Part shown: in pieces, positions 39,390 through 49,503 of the stretch
How positions within the stretch are numbered: the stretch's first letter is position 1
Layout: each line of letters begins with the position of its first letter
Source of the DNA: Methylobacterium sp. NMS14P
GTDB taxonomy: Bacteria; Pseudomonadota; Alphaproteobacteria; Rhizobiales; Beijerinckiaceae
Length of the DNA stretch: 64,000 nt
Reading direction: 5' to 3'
NCBI RefSeq assembly: GCF_028583545.1
Contig: NZ_CP087106.1
Location: forward strand, 3,456,501-3,520,500
Notes under the pieces: generated by a model
Database searches by the model: none
What the model was told of the DNA's origin: nothing
What the model saw: the letters and a program-made list of their open reading frames with translations, nothing else
Made by a program: the position numbers and the translations under genes

Positions 39390-40151
39390 ATGACGCAGTC
39401 TGGGCGCAAGCCGCTTGTCGCTGGCAACTGGAAGATGAACGGGACCCGGGCATCCATCCAGGTTGTCGAAGCGATTCGCGACGGGCTCTCGCCGGACCTC
39501 GCGTCCAGCATCGACGTGCTGATCTGCCCGCCCGCGACGCTGATCGGATCCTGCGTGGCGGCGGCGGCCGGATCGCCGATCGCGATCGGAGGCCAGAACC
39601 TGCACGCTCGCCCGAGCGGCGCCTTCACGGGCTCGATCTCCGCCGAGATGCTCGCCGATCTCGGCGCCAAGTACGTGATCGTCGGCCATTCCGAGCGCCG
39701 GGCCTATCACCACGAGACCGACGACGGCGTCCACGCGAAGGCGCTGGGCGCCAGGCGCGCGGGCTTGTGCGGCATCATCTGCGTCGGTGAGACGATCGAG
39801 GAGCGCGAGCAGGGCCGCGCCCTCGACATCGTCCGCGCCCAGCTCGCCATCGGCCTGCCCAAGGGCGCGACGGCGGCCGACACGGTGATCGCATACGAGC
39901 CGGTCTGGGCGATCGGCTCGGGGCGGACGCCGACGCCGCGCGACGTCGCCGAGGTTCACGCCTCCCTGCGGGAGATGCTCGACAAGCTCGTGGGCGACGA
40001 GGCGCAGAAGATCCGCATCCTCTACGGCGGCTCGGTGAAGCCCGGGAACGCCAAGGAACTGCTGTCGGTGGACAACGTGGACGGCGCGCTCGTGGGCGGC
40101 GCCAGCCTCGTGGCGGACGATTTCCTGGGGATCTGCGCCGCCTACGCCTGA
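39390..40151 (+). CDS. tpiA: Triose-phosphate isomerase
   Basis: 253 residues. Interconverts glyceraldehyde 3-phosphate and dihydroxyacetone phosphate. Catalytic residues are visible: Lys15 in GNWKMNG, His99 in VGHSERR, Glu169 in AYEPVWAIG, and the phosphate loops GGSVKPGN and GGASL. GCAGGA precedes the ATG. It is divergent from ppiD (186-base gap); the same tpiA/ppiD/trpE arrangement is common in alphaproteobacteria. Downstream palindromes probably end transcription. Confidence 0.96.
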   Translation: MTQSGRKPLVAGNWKMNGTRASIQVVEAIRDGLSPDLASSIDVLICPPATLIGSCVAAAAGSPIAIGGQNLHARPSGAFTGSISAEMLADLGAKYVIVGHSERRAYHHETDDGVHAKALGARRAGLCGIICVGETIEEREQGRALDIVRAQLAIGLPKGATAADTVIAYEPVWAIGSGRTPTPRDVAEVHASLREMLDKLVGDEAQKIRILYGGSVKPGNAKELLSVDNVDGALVGGASLVADDFLGICAAYA

Positions 40152-40165
40152 CCGCGGGACCGCCA

Positions 40166-40209
40166 GGGCGCGGCGCCGCGCCCGCTAACGGCGCGCGATG
40201 GTCGCGCCG
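40166..40209. terminator. Two palindromes between convergent tpiA and NTF2-like gene
   Basis: GGGCGCGGC/GCCGCGCCC is a perfect 18-base palindrome at 40166-40183; CGGCGCG, 7-base loop, CGCGCCG follows at 40189-40209. Their position between convergent stops suggests a bidirectional transcription end, although T-runs are lacking. Confidence 0.5.
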
Positions 40210-40217
40210 CGCGGCCG

Positions 40218-40676
40218 TCAGATCTTGAAGGCCTGCCGGGCGAGCAGACGCCAGCGGCCGCCGTCGCTGTGCCAGACCTGCATCACGCCGATATGCACCG
40301 GCGACGTCTTGCCGCCCGAGACCACCTCGCCGGTGAAGACGTGGCGCGCGATCGCGTCGTCGCCGATCACCGAGACGGACCGGTCCGAGAGGCTGATGCT
40401 CGGGAAGGTCGAGCGCTTGCTGGTCAGCGTCTCGATGAAGGCCGTCTTGTCCTGCACCTGACCGCTGGAATGGCCGTAGCTCAGACCGTCGAGGACCAGG
40501 GCGTCGAGGGCCGGCCCGTCCGCGGCCAGTAGGGCCTTGGTGAGGGCGTCGACGGCCTGTTCGACGGCGGCGCCCTGGGCGGTGGCGTCGGATCCGGCCG
40601 CTGAGCCCGGGCCGGACCGGATCAGGACGGGCGCGGCGATGGCGGCGGCGAGCGCCGCACGGCGGGACACGGACAT
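40218..40676 (-). CDS. Exported NTF2/SnoaL-like protein (DUF4440 type)
   Basis: 152 residues. The N terminus MSVSRRAALAAAIAAPVL is a signal peptide with a twin Arg, close to but not a full Tat motif, so the protein is exported, possibly folded. The rest (about 35-152) is a cone-shaped NTF2-like domain (VDALTKALLAADGPALDALV, then VMQVWHSDGGRWRLLARQAFKI). Such domains bind small ligands or act as simple isomerases; no catalytic set is evident, so the function is unknown. The start at 40676 follows from the signal peptide. Confidence 0.72.
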   Translation of the reverse strand: MSVSRRAALAAAIAAPVLIRSGPGSAAGSDATAQGAAVEQAVDALTKALLAADGPALDALVLDGLSYGHSSGQVQDKTAFIETLTSKRSTFPSISLSDRSVSVIGDDAIARHVFTGEVVSGGKTSPVHIGVMQVWHSDGGRWRLLARQAFKI

Positions 40677-40964
40677 GGTTTGCCTCCCGGACCGGGCGGC
40701 GCGTTCGGTCGACCGCCCTTTCCCGGCAGAGAGCACGATGCGCGGCCGAAGGCGAGGGTCGAAGCGGACAGCCGGCCGCTCGCGTCAGGTTGGCGACGGG
40801 CGGCCGGTGGTGTATGCCGTCGCCGAATTCCGGCCGGTCCGCCCGAAGCGTCGCCCCCGAAGCTCCCGCCGCACGCCCGCGTGCCCGGGAGGTTCGTGAA
40901 CGATCGTTGGCCCCGGCCCTCGTGCGTTCGTCTTCCGGTGCCCGCTGCCGGCGCGCGGCGCTGA

Positions 40965-43199
<2,235 letters not shown>

Positions 43200-43257
43200 G
43201 GCCGCGGCTCCGCGCCGCTGCTCGCGCGGCGGCCCGGCGCCCTATATCCTCGGCGTC

Positions 43258-43710
43258 GTGACCGAGATCCTCTTCTACCACATGCAGCGGCAGCCCCTGG
43301 AGAAGGTGCTGCCGAACCTCGTCGAGCGGTCGCTGGACCGCGGCTGGCAGGCCGCGATCCAGGCGGCGAGCGAGGAGCGCCTGCAGGCGCTGGACGACCA
43401 CCTCTGGACCTACTCCGACGAGAGCTTCCTGCCGCACGGCACCGACCGCGAGCCCGATTCCGCGAGCCAGCCGGTGGTGCTCACGCTCCGGGACGTGAAT
43501 CCCAACGCGGCCTCGATCCGCTTCCTGGTGGAGGGCGCCGACCTGCCGCCCGACGCCGGGCAGTACGAGCGGATCTGCATCCTGTTCGACGGGTCCGATC
43601 AGGACGCGCTCCTGCGCGCCCGCGAGCAGTGGAAGCAGGCCAAGGACGCCGGTCACGCGGTGGCCTACTGGCAGCAGGACGATTCCGGACGCTGGAACAA
43701 GAAGGCTTGA
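43258..43710 (+). CDS. holC: DNA polymerase III subunit chi
   Basis: 150 residues from GTG. ILFYHMQRQPLEKVLPNLVERSL opens the HolC fold; the middle contains DDHLWTYSDESFLPHG and the end AYWQQDDSGRWNKKA. Chi joins the clamp loader to single-strand binding protein at the replication fork. The TGA shares a base with the ATG of the next gene (TGATG), so the carboxypeptidase is translationally coupled, an unusual partner for a replication protein. Confidence 0.92.
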   Translation: MTEILFYHMQRQPLEKVLPNLVERSLDRGWQAAIQAASEERLQALDDHLWTYSDESFLPHGTDREPDSASQPVVLTLRDVNPNAASIRFLVEGADLPPDAGQYERICILFDGSDQDALLRAREQWKQAKDAGHAVAYWQQDDSGRWNKKA

Positions 43711-45302
43711 TGGTGGCCCCCCACGCACGTCTCGGGCGCGCCGCGCTCGCCCTCGCCCTGACTCTGGCCGCGCCCTCGGCCACGCTGGCCCAGGACGCGC
43801 CGCACCCGCATCCCGCGGAGGCCAAGCCGGCGCCGCGCGGCCCGGAAGGGCGCCGCCTGCCGCCCGATGCGACGACGAAGCAGAGCGTGACGCTGCCGGA
43901 CGGCCGGACCCTCGACTTCACCGCAACGGCCGGCAGCCTGCCCCTCGTCGACGAGGCGGGAAAGCTTCAGGCCGAGATCGCCTACGTCGCCTACACGATG
44001 GCGCCGCAGGCCGGCCGGGAGCGTCCCGTCACCTTCGCGGTCAACGGCGGCCCGGGCGCCGCGTCGGCCTATCTCAACATCGGGGCGATCGGGCCCTGGC
44101 GGCTGCCGGTCGGCGGGGACAGCATCAGCCCGTCCCAGCCGGTGACGCTGACGCCCAACGACGGGACGTGGCTGGGTTTCACCGACCTCGTGTTCATCGA
44201 CCCTGTCGGCACCGGCTACAGCCGGGCCGCGGACGGGAACGGCAAGGCCTACTGGTCGGTCGATTCGGACGCCTCGACCCTGGCGGCGACCGTCGCCCGC
44301 TACCTGCGCGTCAACGACCGCATGGCGAGCCCGAAATTCTTCGTCGGCGAGAGCTACGGCGGCTTCCGCGGCCCGCTGATCGCCGAGAAACTCCAGGAGG
44401 AGATCGGCGTCGGCCTGTCCGGCATGGTGCTGCTGTCGCCGGTGCTCGATTTCGCGTGGCTGGAGACGCCGCGGGCCAACCCGTGGGGCTACGTGCTGAA
44501 GCTGCCCTCGCTGGCGGCCGGCGCCCTCGAGCGGGCCGGCACGGTGCCGACGCCCACCCTGCTCGGCGACGCGGAGGCCTACGCCTCGGGCCCGTACCTG
44601 AGCGACCTGCTCAAGGGGCCGAGCGACACGGCCGCCGTCGCCCGGATGACCGAGAAGGTCGCGCCCCTCGTCGGCCTCGACCCCGCCCTGGTGCGCGCGC
44701 AGGCGGCGCGCCTCTCGACCCGGAGCGTTCAGCGCGAGATCGACCGCTCCGAGGGCCGCGTGACCAGCGCCTACGACACCGGCATCACCGGCTGGGACCC
44801 GAATCCGGACGCCGCCCAGTCGAGCTTCGAGGATCCGCAGCTCACGGCCCTCCAAGCGCCGCTGACCAGCGCGATGCTCGACCTCTACGCGCGCACGCTG
44901 AAGTGGCCGGTGACCAACATGCGCTACGAGCTGCTGAGCAACGCGGTCAACCGCGGCTGGAGCTGGGGCTCGGGTCGGCAGGCCCCGGAGGTCCTGTCGA
45001 ACCTGAAGGGCGATCTGGCCCTCGACGGGCACCTGCGCGTCCTCGTGGCGCACGGCTTCACCGATCTGGTGACGCCGTACTTCGCCTCGAAGCTCCTGCT
45101 GGCACAGGTCCCCGCCTACGCGGCCGGTCGCCTGAGCCTCGCGGTCTACCCGGGCGGGCACATGTTCTACACGCGACCGGATTCGCGCGCCGCCTTCAAG
45201 GCGGACGTCGAGCGGATGTACACGGACGCCCTGAAGGTGCGCGACGCCGGCGCGACCCGTCCGGCCGGCGCCCCCGCCGAGCATCTCAGGACCGCGCCGT
45301 AG
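43710..45302 (+). CDS. Secreted S10 family serine carboxypeptidase
   Basis: 530 residues. Signal peptide 1-28 (LTLAAPSATLAQ). Alpha/beta hydrolase fold of peptidase family S10: NGGPGA (112-117) forms the oxyanion site, nucleophile Ser215 in GESYGG, Asp452 in HGFTDLVTPY and His484 in GGHMFY complete the triad. It removes C-terminal residues from peptides in the periplasm. S10 enzymes are common in acid-tolerant and plant-associated alphaproteobacteria. It overlaps holC by one base and converges on the gene at 45325. Confidence 0.88.
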   Translation: MVAPHARLGRAALALALTLAAPSATLAQDAPHPHPAEAKPAPRGPEGRRLPPDATTKQSVTLPDGRTLDFTATAGSLPLVDEAGKLQAEIAYVAYTMAPQAGRERPVTFAVNGGPGAASAYLNIGAIGPWRLPVGGDSISPSQPVTLTPNDGTWLGFTDLVFIDPVGTGYSRAADGNGKAYWSVDSDASTLAATVARYLRVNDRMASPKFFVGESYGGFRGPLIAEKLQEEIGVGLSGMVLLSPVLDFAWLETPRANPWGYVLKLPSLAAGALERAGTVPTPTLLGDAEAYASGPYLSDLLKGPSDTAAVARMTEKVAPLVGLDPALVRAQAARLSTRSVQREIDRSEGRVTSAYDTGITGWDPNPDAAQSSFEDPQLTALQAPLTSAMLDLYARTLKWPVTNMRYELLSNAVNRGWSWGSGRQAPEVLSNLKGDLALDGHLRVLVAHGFTDLVTPYFASKLLLAQVPAYAAGRLSLAVYPGGHMFYTRPDSRAAFKADVERMYTDALKVRDAGATRPAGAPAEHLRTAP

Positions 45303-45324
45303 CGTCTCCGGCCCGGCGCAGCGG

Positions 45325-46689
45325 TCACGCGTCGTCGAAGGCGAGGGCTTCGGCCGGGTACTCCACCATCATCCGGCGCTGTGCCTCGGTGTTCTGCCAC
45401 TCCCCGACCTTCATGTAGCGGCCCTCGAGATCGCGCACCTCGACGACCTTGCCGATGGTGGGGATCGACTGGAAACCCTGCGGCCAGTTCGACGCGAAGT
45501 AGAAAACCTGCTCGACCCGATCCGAGAGGTGGCAGATCCCCGGCCCGAAGGTGCCCAGCCCGAAGACGAGATAGCGGCCGTTCACCAGGGCCGCGACGTC
45601 GGAGATCAGCGACTCGCTCTGGATCTCCACCGGCAGGCCGCGTCGCTCCGCGTAGGCCTCCACCTCCGCGATGACCGGGTTCAGCCGATTCTCGAACACG
45701 AGCTTGACCGAGCGGATCCGGCCCTCGGCCAGCAACCGGTCGATGACCATCCGGTAGAACGCGAAGGGCGGCTGCGGGTAGTGCGGATCGACCCAGGTGC
45801 TGAAGATGTCGCCCGAGCGGATGTGGATCAGGAGCTGGTCGTCGGGCTTGGCCGGGAAGGTCTCGGGCAGGCCGTTGAACAGCGGCCGGATCACGCTCTG
45901 CACGATCGCGCGCGAGTCCGTCGGTCCCCGCAGCGCGGTCACGCGCTCGAACTGCGTCGGGTCGAAGAACAGGCCCGACAGGAAGTAGCCGTCCGGCGGC
46001 AGCGGCTCGTCCGGCGGGATGAAGGTGATGCCGTCGCAGGTCAGGCGCTCGGTCAGGAAGATCACCTTGCTGCGGTCGACCTTGGGTACCTTGATGTATT
46101 TCAGGTTGAGCGCCTTCGCGATCGATACCGCGATGATGTACTGGACGAGGCAGTTGCCGAAGGCGCCGTTCTCGAACAGCGACAGGCCGACCAGGGCGTG
46201 GCTGGCGCGGTCGGGCGCCGATCGCAGATTGTAGGTGACGTAGACGTTGGCGCCGGACTTCTCGTTCAGGAGCGTCACGTCGAGGCCGAGCATCGCCCGC
46301 AGCGCGATCAGGTCGACCGCGGCCTCGTCGGCCCGGATCCCGACGCCGATGATTTGAGCCGGTGCGGGCGCGGCGATCCGGACCGCGCGCGCCCAAGCCC
46401 GCTCGTCGGGGACGATCGCGGCGACGAGGGCGTCCGGGGTCGCGGTCCAGCCGGCGAGGTCCGGCTCGGTCCACGTCGCGCCGTCCTGCGAGACCGCCAC
46501 CGCGACGTCGCCGGGCTCCGGGGGAACCGCCGCCTCCCCCGACCGCAGGGCGACGGAGTGGATCGGAAACCGGCCGCCGAGGTCGACCTCGAGCCAGGTC
46601 GTTCCCGTCGCCGCATCGGAGACGATCCGCCGGTCACGGCCGGCCGCGAGATCGACGAGGACCGGGGTCGGATCGTCTGTCGGGGCCAT
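45325..46689 (-). CDS. Two-domain protein: sugar-binding-like N terminus and fucosyltransferase-like C terminus
   Basis: 454 residues, no signal peptide or membrane segment. Residues 1-120 look like a discoidin (F5/8C) beta-sandwich: TWLEVDLGGRFPIHSVALR, VAVSQDGATWTEP and ARAVRIAAP are its usual strands. Residues 135-454 resemble GT-B fucosyltransferases: LFENGAFGNCLVQYI early, the donor-site HIRSGDIF at 289-296, and SDVAALVNGRYLVFGLGTFG (about 355-380), comparable to the second fucosyltransferase motif. The acceptor is unknown. It could decorate a cell-surface glycan or a secreted protein. Domain assignment is from pattern only. Confidence 0.6.
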   Translation of the reverse strand: MAPTDDPTPVLVDLAAGRDRRIVSDAATGTTWLEVDLGGRFPIHSVALRSGEAAVPPEPGDVAVAVSQDGATWTEPDLAGWTATPDALVAAIVPDERAWARAVRIAAPAPAQIIGVGIRADEAAVDLIALRAMLGLDVTLLNEKSGANVYVTYNLRSAPDRASHALVGLSLFENGAFGNCLVQYIIAVSIAKALNLKYIKVPKVDRSKVIFLTERLTCDGITFIPPDEPLPPDGYFLSGLFFDPTQFERVTALRGPTDSRAIVQSVIRPLFNGLPETFPAKPDDQLLIHIRSGDIFSTWVDPHYPQPPFAFYRMVIDRLLAEGRIRSVKLVFENRLNPVIAEVEAYAERRGLPVEIQSESLISDVAALVNGRYLVFGLGTFGPGICHLSDRVEQVFYFASNWPQGFQSIPTIGKVVEVRDLEGRYMKVGEWQNTEAQRRMMVEYPAEALAFDDA

Positions 46690-46865
46690 CGGGTCTCCGG
46701 GAGTTCAGGGCCCGCGCCGGGGCCGGGCGGGTATCGGGTGCGGCGGTGCCCGCTCCGGGGCGCGGCCGTCAAGCCCGCCCCGATAGCGGGGCGGGCGCGG
46801 GAAACGGTCGCGATCCGGCGCCGCTCCGTTGTGTCCCGGCGGTCATGCGTCTACAACGGCCGGGC

Positions 46866-47040
46866 GACGGTGCCCCGGAGACGGGGTGAAAAGGGAATGC
46901 GGTGAGGGGTTTGAAGCCCCGATTCCGCGGCTGCCCCCGCAACTGTCAGCGGCGAGCGCCCGCCATGCGCCACCGGAGCGATCCGGGAAGGCGGTGGGCG
47001 CGCCGAGCCGCGAGCCAGGAGACCTGCCGTCGCGACAGGA
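46866..47040 (+). promoter_or_regulatory. Cobalamin riboswitch
   Basis: All hallmark parts are in order: CGGTGCCCC, the GGGTGAAAAGGGAA strand, GCTGCCCCCGCAACTGT, GGGAAGGCGG and the B12 box GCCAGGAGACCTGCC (47014-47028). It would bind adenosylcobalamin and shut down the cbtB-to-cobB unit. The expression platform seems to be translational: GCCGCC-ggtgg-GGCGGC (47050-47066) folds directly in front of the GGAG that serves cbtB, and no terminator T-run is seen. Confidence 0.95.
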
Positions 47041-47080
47041 TCCCGCAATGCCGCCGGTGGGGCGGCTGGAGACGCTTCTG

Positions 47081-47263
47081 ATGACGACGCAAACCCTCGC
47101 CCCCGTCGCCGCCGGCACCCGCTCATCGGAGCGCCCGATCGCCGTCGCGTTCGCGGCCGTGCTGGGCCTCGGCCTGCTGTTCATGGCGGGCTTCTCGCCG
47201 GCGATCGCGCTCCACAACGCGGCGCACGATTTCCGACACACCCAGAACTTCCCCTGCCACTGA
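47081..47263 (+). CDS. cbtB: CbtB, cobalt transporter small subunit
   Basis: 60 residues: one membrane helix (about 18-40) and the His-rich tail HNAAHDFRHTQNFPCH, the CbtB metal motif. Works with CbtA to import cobalt for B12. The start at 47081 matches the usual 60-residue size and has GGAG ten bases upstream; ATG at 47048 would place the riboswitch hairpin inside the gene. First gene after the riboswitch. Confidence 0.92.
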   Translation: MTTQTLAPVAAGTRSSERPIAVAFAAVLGLGLLFMAGFSPAIALHNAAHDFRHTQNFPCH

Positions 47264-47279
47264 CGTCCCCGGACCAGGG

Positions 47280-48032
47280 ATGATCATCCGGCTCCTGTCG
47301 GCGGCGCTCGCCGCCGGCTTCTTCGCGGCTGCCGTCGTGACGGGCCTCGAACTCACGCTGACCTCGCCGCTGATCGTGGCGGCCGAGCGCTACGAGCAGC
47401 AAGAGGCGCCGCGTCAGGCCGCCAAGGCGCTCCCGATCAAGGCGCTCCCGATCGTGCTGGCCCATGCCGGGCACGACCACGCCGCGCCCGACGCCGCGCC
47501 GGAATGGCAGCCCGGCCCCGGCCTGCCGCGGATGGCCTTCACCGGGCTCGCGACCCTCGTCGGTGGCGTCGGCTACGCGCTGCTGCTCGGCGCGGTGATG
47601 CTCGCCTGCGGCCGCGAACCCACGCCGCAGGTCGGCCTCGCCTTCGCGGTGGCGGGCTTCGCCAGCGTCGCCCTCGCGCCGGGCCTCGGCCTGCCGCCGG
47701 AACTGCCCGGCAGCGCGGCAGCGCCGCTCGCGACGCGTCAGGCGTGGTGGGTGATGACCGCCGCGGCGACCGGGATGGGACTCTACCTGATCACCATCCG
47801 CCGCGCGCTGATCACGATCCTCGGGGGGCTCGTCCTGATCATCACCCCGCACGTCGTCGGCGCCCCGCAGGCGCCCGAGGCCTCGTCCGAACTCCCGGCC
47901 GCGCTCGCCGCCCAGTTCGCCGCCCGGTCGCTCGCCATCAGCTTCGTGTTCTGGATCCTGATCGGGCTCGGGCTCGGCTGGGCGTGGCAGGCCTTCGCCC
48001 GCGGCGCTGATCGGGGGGCGGCCCGTGCCTGA
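47280..48032 (+). CDS. cbtA: CbtA, cobalt transporter membrane subunit
   Basis: 250 residues with about six membrane segments. A loop after TM1 carries HAGHDHA, likely cobalt binding. CbtA/CbtB pairs are B12-riboswitch-controlled cobalt importers. It follows cbtB by 16 bases and overlaps the next gene by eight bases. Confidence 0.92.
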   Translation: MIIRLLSAALAAGFFAAAVVTGLELTLTSPLIVAAERYEQQEAPRQAAKALPIKALPIVLAHAGHDHAAPDAAPEWQPGPGLPRMAFTGLATLVGGVGYALLLGAVMLACGREPTPQVGLAFAVAGFASVALAPGLGLPPELPGSAAAPLATRQAWWVMTAAATGMGLYLITIRRALITILGGLVLIITPHVVGAPQAPEASSELPAALAAQFAARSLAISFVFWILIGLGLGWAWQAFARGADRGAARA

Positions 48033-48426
48033 GACCGTGCTCTACGTCTGCACCGCCTGCCGCCGCCCGGACGACGACCCGGACGGGCCCCGCGCCGGGG
48101 CCCGCCTGCTGGAGGCGCTCCGAGCGCAAAGCGGCGGCACGCCGGACCTGCGGGTCGAGGCGGTGGAGTGCCTGTCGGTCTGCAAGCGGCCCTGCACCGT
48201 GGCGGTCGCCGCGGCCGACCGCTGGACCTACGTCTACGGCGACATGGATCCGGCCGCCTCGGCCGAGATCATCCTCGGCGGGCTCGCGGCCTACGCGGCG
48301 ACCCCGGACGGCATCGTGCCCTGGCGCGAGCGTCCGGAGGCGTTCCGCAAGGGCGTGATCGCCCGCATCCCCCCTTTCCCAGAACCCCGCCCGCTCCCCG
48401 CCGGCACCCTGGAGGCCGCGGAATGA
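48025..48426 (+). CDS. DUF1636 thioredoxin-like metal-binding protein
   Basis: 133 residues from GTG. Cysteines in CTAC (near 9-12) and CLSVCKRPC (near 48-56) fit a thioredoxin-like ferredoxin, probably holding a [2Fe-2S] cluster. DUF1636 genes recur inside B12 operons next to cobW; an electron donor for a reductive step such as cobalt reduction is a fair guess, but unproven. The start overlaps cbtA and the stop overlaps cobW (ATGA). Confidence 0.82.
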   Translation: MPETVLYVCTACRRPDDDPDGPRAGARLLEALRAQSGGTPDLRVEAVECLSVCKRPCTVAVAAADRWTYVYGDMDPAASAEIILGGLAAYAATPDGIVPWRERPEAFRKGVIARIPPFPEPRPLPAGTLEAAE

Positions 48427-49457
48427 CCCTCGTCAACAAGATCCCCTGCACCATCGTCACCGGCTTCCTCGGGGCCGGCAAGACGACCCTCGTCCGCCAC
48501 GTGGTCGAGAACGCCAAGGGGCGCCGCCTCGCCATCCTGGTGAACGAGTTCGGCGACATCGGCTTCGACAAGTCCTTCCTGGCGGCCTGCGGCGTCGAGG
48601 GCTGCACCGAGGACGCCATCGTCGAATTGCCGAACGGCTGCATCTGCTGCACGGTCGCGGACGATTTCGTGCCGGCGCTGGAGACCCTCCTCGGCCGCGC
48701 CGAGCCGCCGGAGCACATCCTGATCGAGACCTCCGGCCTCGCCCTGCCGAAGCCGCTGGTCCAGGCGTTCCAGTGGCCGGCGATCCGCTCGCGGGTGACC
48801 GTCGACGGCGTGGTCGCGGTGGTCGACGGCCCGGCGTTGGCCTCGGGCGCCTTCGCGGAGGATCCGGAGGCCCTGGCGGCCCAGCGGGCCGCCGACCAGT
48901 CGGTCGACCACGACAACCCCCTGGAGGAGGTGTTCGAGGACCAGCTCCTCTGCGCCGACCTCGTGGTGGTCAACAAGGCCGACCTGATCGACGCCGCGAC
49001 CCGGGCGCGGGTCCGCGCCGAGGTCGAGGGGCACCTGCCCCGCGCCGTGAAAGTGGTCGAGACCGAGAACGGCGCCATCGACCCGCGGGTGCTGCTCGGC
49101 CTCGGCGCGGCCGCCGAGGACGATCTCGACGCCCGCCCCTCGCATCACGGAGAGGGCGAGGACCACGACCACGACGATTTCGAGACGGTCGCGCTGCCGG
49201 TGCGCGCGGCGGTGACCGCGGGGGATCTCGCGGCCCGGGTCGAGACGGCGGCCGAGGCGGCCGGCGTCCTGCGCATCAAGGGCTTCGCCGAGGTCGAGGG
49301 CAAGCCGATGCGCCTCGTGGTGCAGGGCGTCGGCCGCCGCGTGACCCATCATTTCGACCGCCCCTGGCGGGCCGGGGAAGCCCGCGACGGGACGCTGGTG
49401 GTGATCGGCCTGAAGGGCTTCGACAAGGACGCCGTCGCGGCGGCCCTCGCGGGATGA
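48423..49457 (+). CDS. cobW: CobW, GTP-dependent metallochaperone
   Basis: 344 residues of the G3E GTPase family. Walker A GFLGAGKT (14-21), metal motif CICC (73-76), NKADL for guanine, and a His/Asp-rich segment (HHGEGEDHDHDD, about 234-245). It probably loads cobalt onto the CobN chelatase complex. The C-terminal CobW_C domain is about 250-344. It is four bases overlapped with the DUF1636 gene. Confidence 0.93.
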   Translation: MTLVNKIPCTIVTGFLGAGKTTLVRHVVENAKGRRLAILVNEFGDIGFDKSFLAACGVEGCTEDAIVELPNGCICCTVADDFVPALETLLGRAEPPEHILIETSGLALPKPLVQAFQWPAIRSRVTVDGVVAVVDGPALASGAFAEDPEALAAQRAADQSVDHDNPLEEVFEDQLLCADLVVVNKADLIDAATRARVRAEVEGHLPRAVKVVETENGAIDPRVLLGLGAAAEDDLDARPSHHGEGEDHDHDDFETVALPVRAAVTAGDLAARVETAAEAAGVLRIKGFAEVEGKPMRLVVQGVGRRVTHHFDRPWRAGEARDGTLVVIGLKGFDKDAVAAALAG

Positions 49458-49503
49458 GGCCGGTCGCGCACGCCCGCCCGGACTCGCTCTAGGGGCCGCC
49501 GCG

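Noticed and set aside
35614..39453. Very long minus-strand open frame (1279 codons) across trpE and ppiD
   Set aside because: It lies in another frame of two well-recognised genes, is rich in Arg, Gly and Pro, and has no family pattern. It is a by-product of high-GC codon use.
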